A DNA stretch of 9,076 nucleotides from Anaerolineae bacterium. Lineage in GTDB: Bacteria; Chloroflexota; Anaerolineae; B4-G1. The stretch is from NCBI GenBank assembly GCA_030612585.1, contig JAUWNP010000181.1:1-9076 (forward strand). Reading direction: 5' to 3'. Shown piece after piece: positions 1 through 6,503 of the stretch. Under the pieces are notes generated by a model that did not search any database, was not told where the DNA came from, and saw nothing but the letters and a program-made list of their open reading frames with translations. Position 1 is the first letter of the stretch; each line of letters begins with the position of its first letter. Position numbers and translations under genes: made by a program.

Positions 1-1029
1 TGACTTGAGGCGCGGCGGAAAGTAGAAATCATAGCGGTGGTTCCACCACTTCCAGCCAGCCTCACTGCCCAGGTCTTCTCCTCCAACGCTGGCGCATATC
101 TCCATCACCTTGGCTTCTTCCAGGTCCACGAACTCCTTGAATCCGTCAAAACCGACCACCATGTACGAGCCTTGTACGGTGATATCCAGCACACGTTTGA
201 CCTGTTTGACGGTGGATACCTCGTCATAAAGGCGAATCACAATAGGGCGAAGCCGGGCAGTCATAATGCGTCGCCCTGCCTCCAGTCCATTCGATAGATC
301 CTTAAAGAGAAAGGAGCGAAAACGGCGCTCCTCCGGGATTGGGTCAGCGCGCATTGTGGCTTCGGTGATGACTCCCAACGTTCCCTCGCTGCCCACAAAT
401 AATTGCAGGAGACCGGGGCCGGTAGCGTGATTGGGCGTGGGAAGGGTACGGATGATCTCACCCGTGGGCAACACCACCTGCAGCGACATAACCATGTCTT
501 CGGCCTTGCCGTATTTGGTGGAGAGCGTGCCGGAGCCGCGAGGTGCCAGCCACCCGCCCAAGGTGCTGGCCCGCTGCGATGCCGGATAATGACCCACGGT
601 CATTCCTTTCTGATTGACCGCCCACTCCAGATGTTGACCATTGATGCCGGCCTGGGCCGTCACCGTCATTGACTTCTCATCAATTTTGATGATTTTGTTC
701 AGTTTCTTTGTATCCAGGATGATACCCCCAAAGATGGGCAGTGCGCCGCCTTGCGAGCACGATCCGCCACCCCACGGGGTAACCGGCAGGCGATAGGTGT
801 TAGCCACCTGAAGGATACGTGAGACTTCTTCCGGTGTTTCGGGATGGACGACCATGTCCGGCAAGATCGGCTGCTGCCCTCGATCCACCCACATCTCCGG
901 GATCCAGTAGTGGTCCACGGCGTAGACGAACCGGTCGGGTGTCGCCGTGGTCACATTTTCCTGCCCCACAATGTCAATCAGTTCGCTGAGAACCATATCC
1001 AGTTGATAACTCGTCAGTTGTCTACTCAA
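1..1029 (-). CDS. FAD-linked oxidase (VAO/PCMH fold, GlcD/AGPS-like), C-terminus cut by window edge
   Basis: Translating the minus strand from TTG at 1029 gives 343 codons without a stop, running exactly to base 1. Residues about 57-226 are an FAD-binding PCMH domain. PWGGGSCSQGG (85-95) is the pyrophosphate-binding loop, preceded by the usual VVHPETPEEVSRIL helix. Next come an AxAGI strand (125-129), a PASQRASTLGGWLAPRGSG segment (149-167) and VGSEGTLGVITEA (212-224). The following region with WKWWNHRYDFYF (326-337) resembles alkyl-dihydroxyacetonephosphate synthase/glycolate-oxidase GlcD relatives. Such enzymes oxidise 2-hydroxy acids or alcohols with FAD; the substrate here is unknown. A family length near 500 residues implies that roughly a third is missing. 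TTG is chosen because AGGAGGG lies 5 nt upstream; GTG at 1047 and ATG at 996 are alternatives. It follows the SDR gene by 40 bp, as the last visible operon member. Confidence 0.88.
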   Translation of the reverse strand, partial: MSRQLTSYQLDMVLSELIDIVGQENVTTATPDRFVYAVDHYWIPEMWVDRGQQPILPDMVVHPETPEEVSRILQVANTYRLPVTPWGGGSCSQGGALPIFGGIILDTKKLNKIIKIDEKSMTVTAQAGINGQHLEWAVNQKGMTVGHYPASQRASTLGGWLAPRGSGTLSTKYGKAEDMVMSLQVVLPTGEIIRTLPTPNHATGPGLLQLFVGSEGTLGVITEATMRADPIPEERRFRSFLFKDLSNGLEAGRRIMTARLRPIVIRLYDEVSTVKQVKRVLDITVQGSYMVVGFDGFKEFVDLEEAKVMEICASVGGEDLGSEAGWKWWNHRYDFYFPPRLKS

Positions 1030-1033
1030 CTTG

Positions 1034-1040
1034 CCCTCCT
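1034..1040 (-). promoter_or_regulatory. Shine-Dalgarno of the FAD oxidase (decides TTG start)
   Basis: The minus strand reads AGGAGGG, with GGAGG 5 nt before TTG at 1029. The ATG 11 codons further in (996) has no purine-rich motif upstream. The in-frame GTG at 1047 would place this motif inside the gene and has only a weak AGGGA of its own 8 nt upstream. Confidence 0.55.
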
Positions 1041-1069
1041 GGTTCACTATATCCGTCCCTAGCTAAAAA

Positions 1070-1819
1070 CTACATGTACAACCCACCGTTGACCGCAATC
1101 ATCTGCCCGGTCACGTACGACGCGCGATCCGACGCCAGGAAGGCCACCACTTCACCGATCTCCTCAGCGCACCCCATGCGGCCCATGGGGACGGCGGTCA
1201 TCACCTGTGCACGACGCTCGGCTGGCATACTCTCGGTCATCCCGGCGTCAATGATGCCCGGGGCCACAGCGTTCACGGTAATGCCCTTGGCAGCATACTG
1301 GCGGGCCAGCGTCTTGGTCAGGGCCAGGATACCCGCTTTGCAGGCCGAATAGGTCAGGTCGCCGGAGGGGCTGCCGCGCTGGGCGGAGATGGAACTGATG
1401 TTGACAACGCGTCCCCAACCCCGTTCTAACATACCCGGCAACACCGCCTGGGCACAATAGACCTGAGACGTGAGGTTCTCGTCCACACTGTGGTACCATT
1501 CCTCAGGCTCCAACGTCTCAATGCGATAGTAGTAGGCATGCCCCACGTTGTTGACCAGAATGTCGATCTGCCCCCACTCAGCAATGATGGTGTCCACCAT
1601 ACGCCGCACCTGCTCCCGGTCGGTCACGTCGGCCTGGATTGCCAGCGCCCGCCGCCCCGTAGCGCGGATGCGTCCAGCCAACTCCTCGGCTAAATCGCTG
1701 GTTTCGCGGCAGTTTATCACCACGTCAGCTCCGTGGCGAGCCATCACAGTCGCGGTCGCTACACCAATACCTCGTGACGAGCCGGTTACCAACGCTGTCT
1801 TGCCGTCCAATTCTCTCAT
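1070..1819 (-). CDS. SDR-family NAD(P)-dependent dehydrogenase (FabG-like)
   Basis: This is a 249-residue classical short-chain dehydrogenase/reductase, the usual family length. The Rossmann cofactor motif is TGSSRGIG (12-19). The adenine-side motif is DV at 65-66, and the structural motif is NNVG (91-94), with Val where Ala is common. The catalytic tetrad is N116, S144, Y158 and K162 (YSACK), with a Ser-Tyr spacing of 14, one more than in FabG. The C-terminus GQMIAVNGG is typical. N36-C37-R38 after the second strand suggests NADP preference, but this is weak evidence. In this locus it most likely oxidises a sugar C1 to a lactone or a keto-deoxy-acid hydroxyl; a biosynthetic FabG role is unlikely from context. 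ATG at 1819 has GAGGAG 7 nt upstream, and the gene starts 13 bp after the preceding gene stops. Confidence 0.93.
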   Translation of the reverse strand: MRELDGKTALVTGSSRGIGVATATVMARHGADVVINCRETSDLAEELAGRIRATGRRALAIQADVTDREQVRRMVDTIIAEWGQIDILVNNVGHAYYYRIETLEPEEWYHSVDENLTSQVYCAQAVLPGMLERGWGRVVNISSISAQRGSPSGDLTYSACKAGILALTKTLARQYAAKGITVNAVAPGIIDAGMTESMPAERRAQVMTAVPMGRMGCAEEIGEVVAFLASDRASYVTGQMIAVNGGLYM

Positions 1820-1832
1820 GAGTCTTCTCCTC

Positions 1833-2666
1833 TCAGAATGTCCGCCGCCGTTGCTCCGCGAAGAAACTGACTGCCTGACGGCCCAGAGTCAAGGGATCAT
1901 CTCCCCAAATCTCCACCCCGAGCCACCCATCATACCCCACCTGCCGCAATGCCGACAGAATGTCCGGCAAGGGCATCTCGCCCCAGCCCGGTGCGACACG
2001 TGCCCGATCTGTCCGCCGTGCATCCAAAAAGTGCACGTAGGCCAGATGGGGACCCAGGCGCTCGATGGCTTCCAATGGATTCTCCTCTTCCAGGTGTAAG
2101 TGATAAAGGTCGATCATAGGTCGCAGAGCCGGCGACCCAACCTCGTTCACCATGGCAGCGATGTCGCGACTGGTCACTACCACGTCGGCCCGCCGGCTGT
2201 TGATGTTCTCCAGGGCCAGCACCACGTCCCGGCGTTCGGCCTCCTGGGCTGCGGTGGCCAATCCCTCTGTGGCCCAACGCCAGGCTTCGTCCCGCCCATA
2301 GGGTTGCACACTCCAGCCGCCGTTCACCACTATGGTGTGGCATCCCAAGTCCAGAGCCAAATCGAGACATTCGACAAAGTAACTGACCGTGTCCTTTCGT
2401 TCTTCAGCCACGGGGCTGGCGATGTTGTGATTGACCGCGGTGGGGCAGACAGCCGAGAAGGCCAGGCCGCTATCGGCGGCGAGCCTACGTATAGCTCGCC
2501 GCCGCGCTGCATCCAGATCGGACGGCCAGCCATGAGGGCGGCAAGCGGCGAGTTCCAGCCCATCGAAGCCCAGCTCTGCTGTGAGGCGCAGGGCTTCATC
2601 CAGCGTCCAGGCCGGGAGCCAGGAGCGACCGCCGAAGGCATAGGTGTGAAAAGCCAGTTTCAACAT
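1833..2666 (-). CDS. Sugar phosphate isomerase/epimerase-like TIM-barrel protein
   Basis: This 277-residue protein belongs to the xylose-isomerase-like TIM-barrel superfamily (AP endonuclease family 2; IolE/IolI, tagatose epimerase and hydroxypyruvate isomerase relatives). The first strand is LKLAFHTYAF. Likely metal ligands at strand ends are E153 (ALENIN), D186 (MIDLYH), H212 (YVHFLD) and E252 (GVEIWG), the standard Glu-Asp-His-Glu set. It probably isomerises or epimerises a keto sugar or acid-sugar intermediate, but the superfamily also includes dehydratases, so the reaction is open. The frame extends to a TTG at 2702, 9 bp after the aldolase stop. ATG at 2666 is preferred because it places the first beta strand at the N-terminus as in relatives; the extra 12 residues are Gly-rich and match nothing known. 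Neither start has a strong Shine-Dalgarno, so it may be coupled to the aldolase. Confidence 0.85.
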   Translation of the reverse strand: MLKLAFHTYAFGGRSWLPAWTLDEALRLTAELGFDGLELAACRPHGWPSDLDAARRRAIRRLAADSGLAFSAVCPTAVNHNIASPVAEERKDTVSYFVECLDLALDLGCHTIVVNGGWSVQPYGRDEAWRWATEGLATAAQEAERRDVVLALENINSRRADVVVTSRDIAAMVNEVGSPALRPMIDLYHLHLEEENPLEAIERLGPHLAYVHFLDARRTDRARVAPGWGEMPLPDILSALRQVGYDGWLGVEIWGDDPLTLGRQAVSFFAEQRRRTF

Positions 2667-2711
2667 GTTATCCGAACCACCGTGACCGCCGTAACGACCC
2701 AAATAGTTGAT

Positions 2712-3413
2712 TCAGCTCCCCTCGGGGAATCGGGGTGGCTTGAGTCCCAATCCCAGTCTTTCGTGGGCTGCTTTCAGGATCTCGATCTCGTCCGGAGGCA
2801 ACGGGTTGGCCTGCTCCCTGGCCTCAATGAGATAGAGAATCTCGGCGGCATACTCGACCTTCTCCATTTTGTTGTAAGCATCCAACAGGGCTACGTCCGG
2901 CCCTTTGTTTGACACCGTCACTGCCCCGTGCCGGGACATCAGCACAGCATCGCGGGTGCGAATCAGGTCGGCGATGGATTCAGCAATCTGCGGCGTGCCA
3001 GTGGCGGCGTAGGGCGCGATGGGAATGTCTTCGCCAAAGATCACGCCGATCTCGGGCAGGATGAAAGCGGGAATCGGCCGGTCCCAGGTGGCCCACACTG
3101 TGGCATATAGAGGATGAGCGTGGACGACGCAGTAGATGTCGGGCCGTTCGCGATAGGCTACCATGTGCAGCCGATATTCACCGGTCGAACGGTATTTACC
3201 GTCCAAAACGTTGCCATCGCCGTCAATCTTGACGATGTCCTCTTCGGTCAGGAACCCAAGGCTGGACCAGCTCTTGGTGATGAGAAACTCGTTCTCTGCG
3301 ACGCGGTACGAGATGTTGCCATCGTAGCCGCACATCAGCCTGCGGTGATGCAGACGCTGACCTATGCGGATAATCTCTTGTTTCAACCACCTCTCGTCTA
3401 TCTCATAAGTCAT
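2712..3413 (-). CDS. Class II aldolase (FucA/AraD/RhaD-type, zinc-dependent)
   Basis: This 233-residue protein matches the class II aldolase/adducin fold. It has GYDGNISYR (29-37), the substrate-anion loop region ITKSWSSLG (45-53), a catalytic-glutamate segment STGEYRLH (76-83, E79), the zinc pair VVHAHP (H98, H100) and a third zinc His in MSRHGAV (H162). Members cleave 1-phospho-ketoses (fuculose-1-P, ribulose-5-P epimerisation) or, in oxidative routes, keto acids. The usual TPSG phosphate loop is replaced here by TKSWSSLG, so a non-phosphorylated substrate is plausible (inference). The start ATG lies within the last codons of the dehydratase gene (overlap 3403-3413), with AGGAG 6 nt upstream, a clear sign of co-translation. 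Confidence 0.88.
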   Translation of the reverse strand: MTYEIDERWLKQEIIRIGQRLHHRRLMCGYDGNISYRVAENEFLITKSWSSLGFLTEEDIVKIDGDGNVLDGKYRSTGEYRLHMVAYRERPDIYCVVHAHPLYATVWATWDRPIPAFILPEIGVIFGEDIPIAPYAATGTPQIAESIADLIRTRDAVLMSRHGAVTVSNKGPDVALLDAYNKMEKVEYAAEILYLIEAREQANPLPPDEIEILKAAHERLGLGLKPPRFPEGS

Positions 3414-4512
3414 TTCTATCTCCTAAAGTGTAGTGTGCTATCCGTTCCTCGTTCAGTTCAAGCCCCAAACCAGGAGCAGCCGGTGGAGCCATCGTTCCGG
3501 CCTCCAGTTGGGGAGGATTGTGGACAATGTCCGCCAGTGGATGTGGGTCGGCGCGCAGTTCCTGCCGATATCGGCAGGACGGGGTCGTGGCTGCAAAGTG
3601 CAGCATCGCCGCCGTGGCCACCGGCGAGTGGTAGTTGTGCAAGGTCAGCGGCACGTCCCAGGCCTCGGCCAACGCCGCAACTTTCTTCCCGGCCCACAGC
3701 CCCCCGGCTTTAGTCACGTCAAATTGCAGGATGTCTACCGCACCTGCCGCCAGGAAGCGGCGAAACTCGGGCAAGGTGTATATTTGCTCGCCGGCAGCAA
3801 TGGGTGTCGTCGTGTGATCCCGGACCCAGGCCAGGCCTTCCCAGTCATACTCCGCGACCGGCTCCTCGAAGTGAAACACTCGATAGGGTTCGAATTCCCG
3901 GGCGATGGCTGCGGCGGTGTGAGGGTAGTATGCGTTGTGGACATCCACGAGGATATCTACGTTGCCTCCCACAGCCTCACGCACGGCCCGGACCGTAGCC
4001 ACCGGGTCGTCCTCACCGCTGTCGAAGCCCCACTCACGACCAAGGCCTAACTTTACCCCGCCAAAGCCCTGCTCGACAAAGTGCCGGGCACGGGCTGCCC
4101 AGGCATCCGGCGTCTTTTCGTGCTGCAACGCCATGCTGGCAAAGACAGGCACGCGCTCGCGGTAGAGCCCGCCCAGAAGAGCGTAGACCGGCTGCCCCAG
4201 CGCCTTGCCCATGATGTCCCATAGGGCGATCTCGACCCCGCTGATGGCCGATGTCAGCGCGCCCTGCGGACCGAGCTTGTAATTGCAGAAGCGGCCCGGA
4301 CGGGAGTAGAGCAAACGATCATAGAGGTGCTCGATCTCGAAAGGGTTTTCGCCTTCGAGCAGCGGGGCCAGCACGTCGTTGATGACAGCACAGATGATCT
4401 GGGGATACATCGGGCTTGCTTCGCCGATGCCCTCTATTCCTGTATCGGTGTAGACCCGCACCAAAACAACCTGATCGGCCAGGTTCAGCGCTGTAACTTG
4501 TGTGATCCTCAT
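3403..4512 (-). CDS. Enolase-superfamily acid-sugar dehydratase (mandelate racemase subgroup)
   Basis: This 369-residue protein has an N-terminal capping domain (about 1-115; T-D-T-G-x-x-G-x-G-E at 22-31 and ALWDIMGKALGQP at 96-108) and a beta/alpha barrel. Metal ligands are D190 (VDVHN), E216 (FEEP) and E242 (AAGEQ). D265 (QFDVTKAGG) and H292 (TLHNYHS) form the Asp-His dyad of the mandelate racemase subgroup, and E318 (RQEL) matches the electrophilic Glu. K154 is in K-L-G, so the second Lys of the common K-x-K motif is absent. H192 two residues after D190 recalls galactonate and mannonate dehydratases. It likely dehydrates an aldonic acid to a 2-keto-3-deoxy acid; racemase activity is less likely. 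It starts 18 bp after the hydrolase stop without a good Shine-Dalgarno. Its first 17 codons and leader recur in degenerate form at 5356-5430. Confidence 0.92.
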   Translation of the reverse strand: MRITQVTALNLADQVVLVRVYTDTGIEGIGEASPMYPQIICAVINDVLAPLLEGENPFEIEHLYDRLLYSRPGRFCNYKLGPQGALTSAISGVEIALWDIMGKALGQPVYALLGGLYRERVPVFASMALQHEKTPDAWAARARHFVEQGFGGVKLGLGREWGFDSGEDDPVATVRAVREAVGGNVDILVDVHNAYYPHTAAAIAREFEPYRVFHFEEPVAEYDWEGLAWVRDHTTTPIAAGEQIYTLPEFRRFLAAGAVDILQFDVTKAGGLWAGKKVAALAEAWDVPLTLHNYHSPVATAAMLHFAATTPSCRYRQELRADPHPLADIVHNPPQLEAGTMAPPAAPGLGLELNEERIAHYTLGDRNDL

Positions 4513-4530
4513 AGCGAGAAATCCCGCACA

Positions 4531-5322
4531 CTACCTATCGCGAGCAGCCAGAAACCCCAGTAGCAGGTCGTTGAAGTGGTCTGGTTGCTCCACGTTTACG
4601 AAGTGACCGGCTGCTGGCACAATGACCCCCTGGCAACCAGGGATAGAGCGCTCATACCAGGCGATGTAGGGATGACACGGCGGATCAAGTTCGCCAGCCA
4701 CTGCCAGCGTTGGGGCGTGAATCTCAGAAAGCCGCGTGGTCACGGATTCCATCTCAATGATCGCCAGGGCTGCACCAGCAAACCCGCTCCCCGATTTATC
4801 ACGCCATCCCTCTTTTAGGTTGTGCATCAAATCGGGCGCAGCAGTTGCTAACCGTTGGTAGTGCTGATTGTAAAACTGCTCAGCAGCCCATGCCACCTCA
4901 CCCTCCTCTGCCTTTCGCGCCAATGCCCTTAATTCATCCTGGATCTCCAGCGCTGGCTCTGACTTCGTGCTCACCAGCACTAGTTCAGCGATGTCCTCTG
5001 GATGGTCGAGAGCAAGTCGCGTGGCGACCCGGCCGCCCGTAGACAGCCCGACGACACAGACCGGCTCCAGGTTCAAACGCTCGATGAGTCGATGCACATC
5101 GGCTGCCATCAGGGGAACAGTATACGGGCCGGGAGGCGCTGAAGACAGCCCATGTCCGCGCAGGTCGATGCAGATCACGTCGTAGCCAGCAGTGGTCAAG
5201 ACAGGCGCCTGGGGAAACCACATGGCGCTGGTCACGCCAAAGGCATGCAAGAATATTACTGGACGCCCCTGGCCCGAGCGCTCGTACCATAAATCTATGC
5301 CATTGATCGTTAGGCTGGGCAT
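4531..5322 (-). CDS. Alpha/beta hydrolase (3-oxoadipate enol-lactonase-like)
   Basis: This 263-residue alpha/beta-hydrolase-fold protein is of typical family length. The oxyanion region is FLHAFG (24-29), followed by DLRGHGLS (53-60). The nucleophile elbow is VGLSTGG with Ser94, the acid is Asp213 (AGELDPP) and the base is His240 (AAGHFVN), so the triad is complete. A helical cap spans about residues 125-190. The nearest recognisable style is PcaD-like enol-lactonases. No aromatic-pathway genes are present, so an aldonolactonase, ester or C-C hydrolase role for the neighbouring acid-sugar dehydratase is inferred. AAAGGAGG (5330-5337) lies 7 nt before the ATG, one of the strongest ribosome-binding sites in the window. 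The gene sits between a degenerate enolase 5' end and the intact enolase gene, which suggests that it arrived through a rearrangement. Confidence 0.9.
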   Translation of the reverse strand: MPSLTINGIDLWYERSGQGRPVIFLHAFGVTSAMWFPQAPVLTTAGYDVICIDLRGHGLSSAPPGPYTVPLMAADVHRLIERLNLEPVCVVGLSTGGRVATRLALDHPEDIAELVLVSTKSEPALEIQDELRALARKAEEGEVAWAAEQFYNQHYQRLATAAPDLMHNLKEGWRDKSGSGFAGAALAIIEMESVTTRLSEIHAPTLAVAGELDPPCHPYIAWYERSIPGCQGVIVPAAGHFVNVEQPDHFNDLLLGFLAARDR

Positions 5323-5355
5323 GGGACAACCTCCTTTCGGCTTGATTACCTAAAT

Positions 5356-5430
5356 CCAGTACAACCTGATTGACCAGGTTCAGAGCTGTAATTTCTGTGT
5401 TTCTCATAGCGAGAAACCCCATACATTATC
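5356..5430 (-). pseudogene. Degenerate duplicate of the dehydratase gene start
   Basis: These 75 bases align without gaps to 4461-4535, the leader and first 17 codons of the dehydratase gene, with 61 identical positions and mostly transitions among the differences. The constant offset is 895. An ATG at 5407 would begin MRNTEITALNLVNQVVL, compared with MRITQVTALNLADQVVL in the intact gene (12 of 17 residues identical). After that the similarity ends and the frame runs on over the start of the hydrolase in another phase, so no dehydratase is encoded here. It is most simply a remnant of a tandem dehydratase paralogue, or of a recombination that placed the hydrolase gene here. Confidence 0.75.
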
Positions 5431-5509
5431 CCGGCAAATTGGCGGCAAAATCCACTCAAAAGCCGAGATAACAGAGCGATTTGGCGAGTACTGGTATCCG
5501 TGCCGACAA

Positions 5510-6415
5510 CTAATAGGCAACCTGTTCCTCCGCTCGGGCGTAGGCCCAGGTGTATCCTATGGCAGCAATGAACAGGATAGCTACGAGGTACATACTAATA
5601 GTGGCGGCCCGTCCCATGCGAAGCTCATCGAAGGCGGCCTCACGAATCAGCACCGGTATGGTAGTGGTGGCGTGCATCGGGCCGCCAAACGCCAGCAGGT
5701 AGACCAGATCGAAATGATTGAAAAGCCAGATCGTGCGCAGCATGACGGCCACCAGGATGACGGGCTTTAACCAGGCAAACGTGACGTATCGGAACAATTG
5801 CCATGCATTGGCGCCGTCAATCTTGGCTGCATCGTAGAGTTCGAGGGGCGTGGTCTGCAGACGGCCCAGGAACAGGATGATCATAAAGGGGACGTACTTC
5901 CAAATCCCCACCAGGATCACAGCAGGCAAAGCCGTTTGCGGGCGCATCAACCACATCAGAGGTTCCTTGAGCAGATGGAGCACGTCCACCAACAGGTAAT
6001 TGAAGATGCCGACCGTTGGATTGAGCATGAACCGCCACACGATCGCGGCCACAATGTTAGGTATGAGATAAGGGAACAAAACCAGGCCACGAGCGATGTT
6101 CCGTCCCTTGAGTTCTTGATGCAAGACTAGCGAAAAGATAATGCCCAAAACAAGCTGAATGCTCACACCGGAAAACGTCCAGATGAAGGATCGTTTCAGC
6201 GATTCCCAGAACAGCGGAGATTTGAAAACCCAAACGTAATTGTCTAGCCCGACGTAGCGCATCTCACGAGTGATGGTACCGACGTTGTAGAAGCTGCTCT
6301 GAATTGCTGTGAGGAATGGATAGATCGAAAGCGCAATCAGGCAGATGATTGAAGGGGCTGCCAGACCCCAGGCAAAAACTCTATCTCCAAGGCGCTTGCC
6401 CAGTTTCAGTCTCAT
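5510..6415 (-). CDS. CUT1 ABC transporter permease (MalF/UgpA-type)
   Basis: This is a 301-residue inner-membrane permease with six likely membrane segments (about 12-33, 76-98, 106-128, 164-184, 217-238, 272-290). The EAA-type cytoplasmic loop reads LYDAAKIDGA (193-202), then LKP (216-218); it contacts the ATPase. The N-terminal segment with YPFLTAIQSSFYN (32-44) is typical of MalF-side subunits, which pair with a MalG-side subunit and a binding lipoprotein. The open frame extends upstream to 6613, but that part overlaps the binding-protein gene and lacks family similarity. ATG at 6415 is chosen because MRLKLGKRL directly precedes the first membrane helix and GGGAG lies 7 nt upstream. No ATPase gene is in the window, so a shared MsmK/UgpC-type ATPase is probable. 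Confidence 0.93.
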   Translation of the reverse strand: MRLKLGKRLGDRVFAWGLAAPSIICLIALSIYPFLTAIQSSFYNVGTITREMRYVGLDNYVWVFKSPLFWESLKRSFIWTFSGVSIQLVLGIIFSLVLHQELKGRNIARGLVLFPYLIPNIVAAIVWRFMLNPTVGIFNYLLVDVLHLLKEPLMWLMRPQTALPAVILVGIWKYVPFMIILFLGRLQTTPLELYDAAKIDGANAWQLFRYVTFAWLKPVILVAVMLRTIWLFNHFDLVYLLAFGGPMHATTTIPVLIREAAFDELRMGRAATISMYLVAILFIAAIGYTWAYARAEEQVAY

Positions 6416-6419
6416 ATGT

Positions 6420-6428
6420 TGGCTCCCA
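6420..6428 (-). promoter_or_regulatory. Ribosome-binding site of the MalF-type permease, self-complementary to nearby hairpin arm
   Basis: The minus strand reads TGGGAGCCA, whose GGGAG sits 7 nt before ATG 6415. All nine bases are the exact complement of TGGCTCCCA, which the minus strand carries at 6460-6468 inside the adjacent hairpin. The site could therefore be sequestered in RNA when that hairpin is open. Confidence 0.5.
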
Positions 6429-6452
6429 GCGCTGAGTAAGGGATATTCGTCG

Positions 6453-6487
6453 TCCAGGTTGGGAGCCACGTGGGCTCCCAACCTGGA
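6453..6487 (-). repeat. Perfect 15-bp intergenic hairpin, no poly-T tail
   Basis: The arms 6453-6467 and 6473-6487 are exact reverse complements (TCCAGGTTGGGAGCC on the plus strand), with a 5-base ACGTG loop. It lies 17 bp past the stop of the binding protein and about 40 bp before the permease start. No T-run follows on the minus strand, so it does not look like an intrinsic terminator. By analogy with the palindromes after malE, an RNA-stabilising or processing role that keeps the binding protein in excess over the permeases is likely (inference). It could also be a copy of a dispersed genomic palindrome. Confidence 0.85.
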
Positions 6488-6503
6488 GGTTGCAGAATGG
6501 CTA

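Noticed and set aside
37..1062. Three plus-strand open frames (37-297, 403-672, 844-1062)
   Set aside because: They lie opposite the FAD oxidase frame, which has clear domain motifs. The plus-strand peptides show no recognisable family.
2667..2702. TTG start at 2702 for the isomerase
   Set aside because: It adds 12 Gly-rich residues ahead of the first barrel strand, with a Shine-Dalgarno-like GGGAG about 13 nt away. ATG 2666 fits the family N-terminus better, though the choice is not certain.
2100..2912. A 270-codon plus-strand open frame across the isomerase and aldolase genes
   Set aside because: It spans two convincing minus-strand genes and their junction and has no family features.
5415..5455. 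Promoter with GATAAT and TTGAGT on the minus strand before the hydrolase
   Set aside because: The two hexamers are 23 bp apart, too far for a standard sigma-70 promoter, and no better -35 is seen at 16-18 bp.
6453..6487. Intrinsic terminator after the binding protein
   Set aside because: The stem is strong but no T-run follows on the minus strand, and the next gene continues the same transporter.
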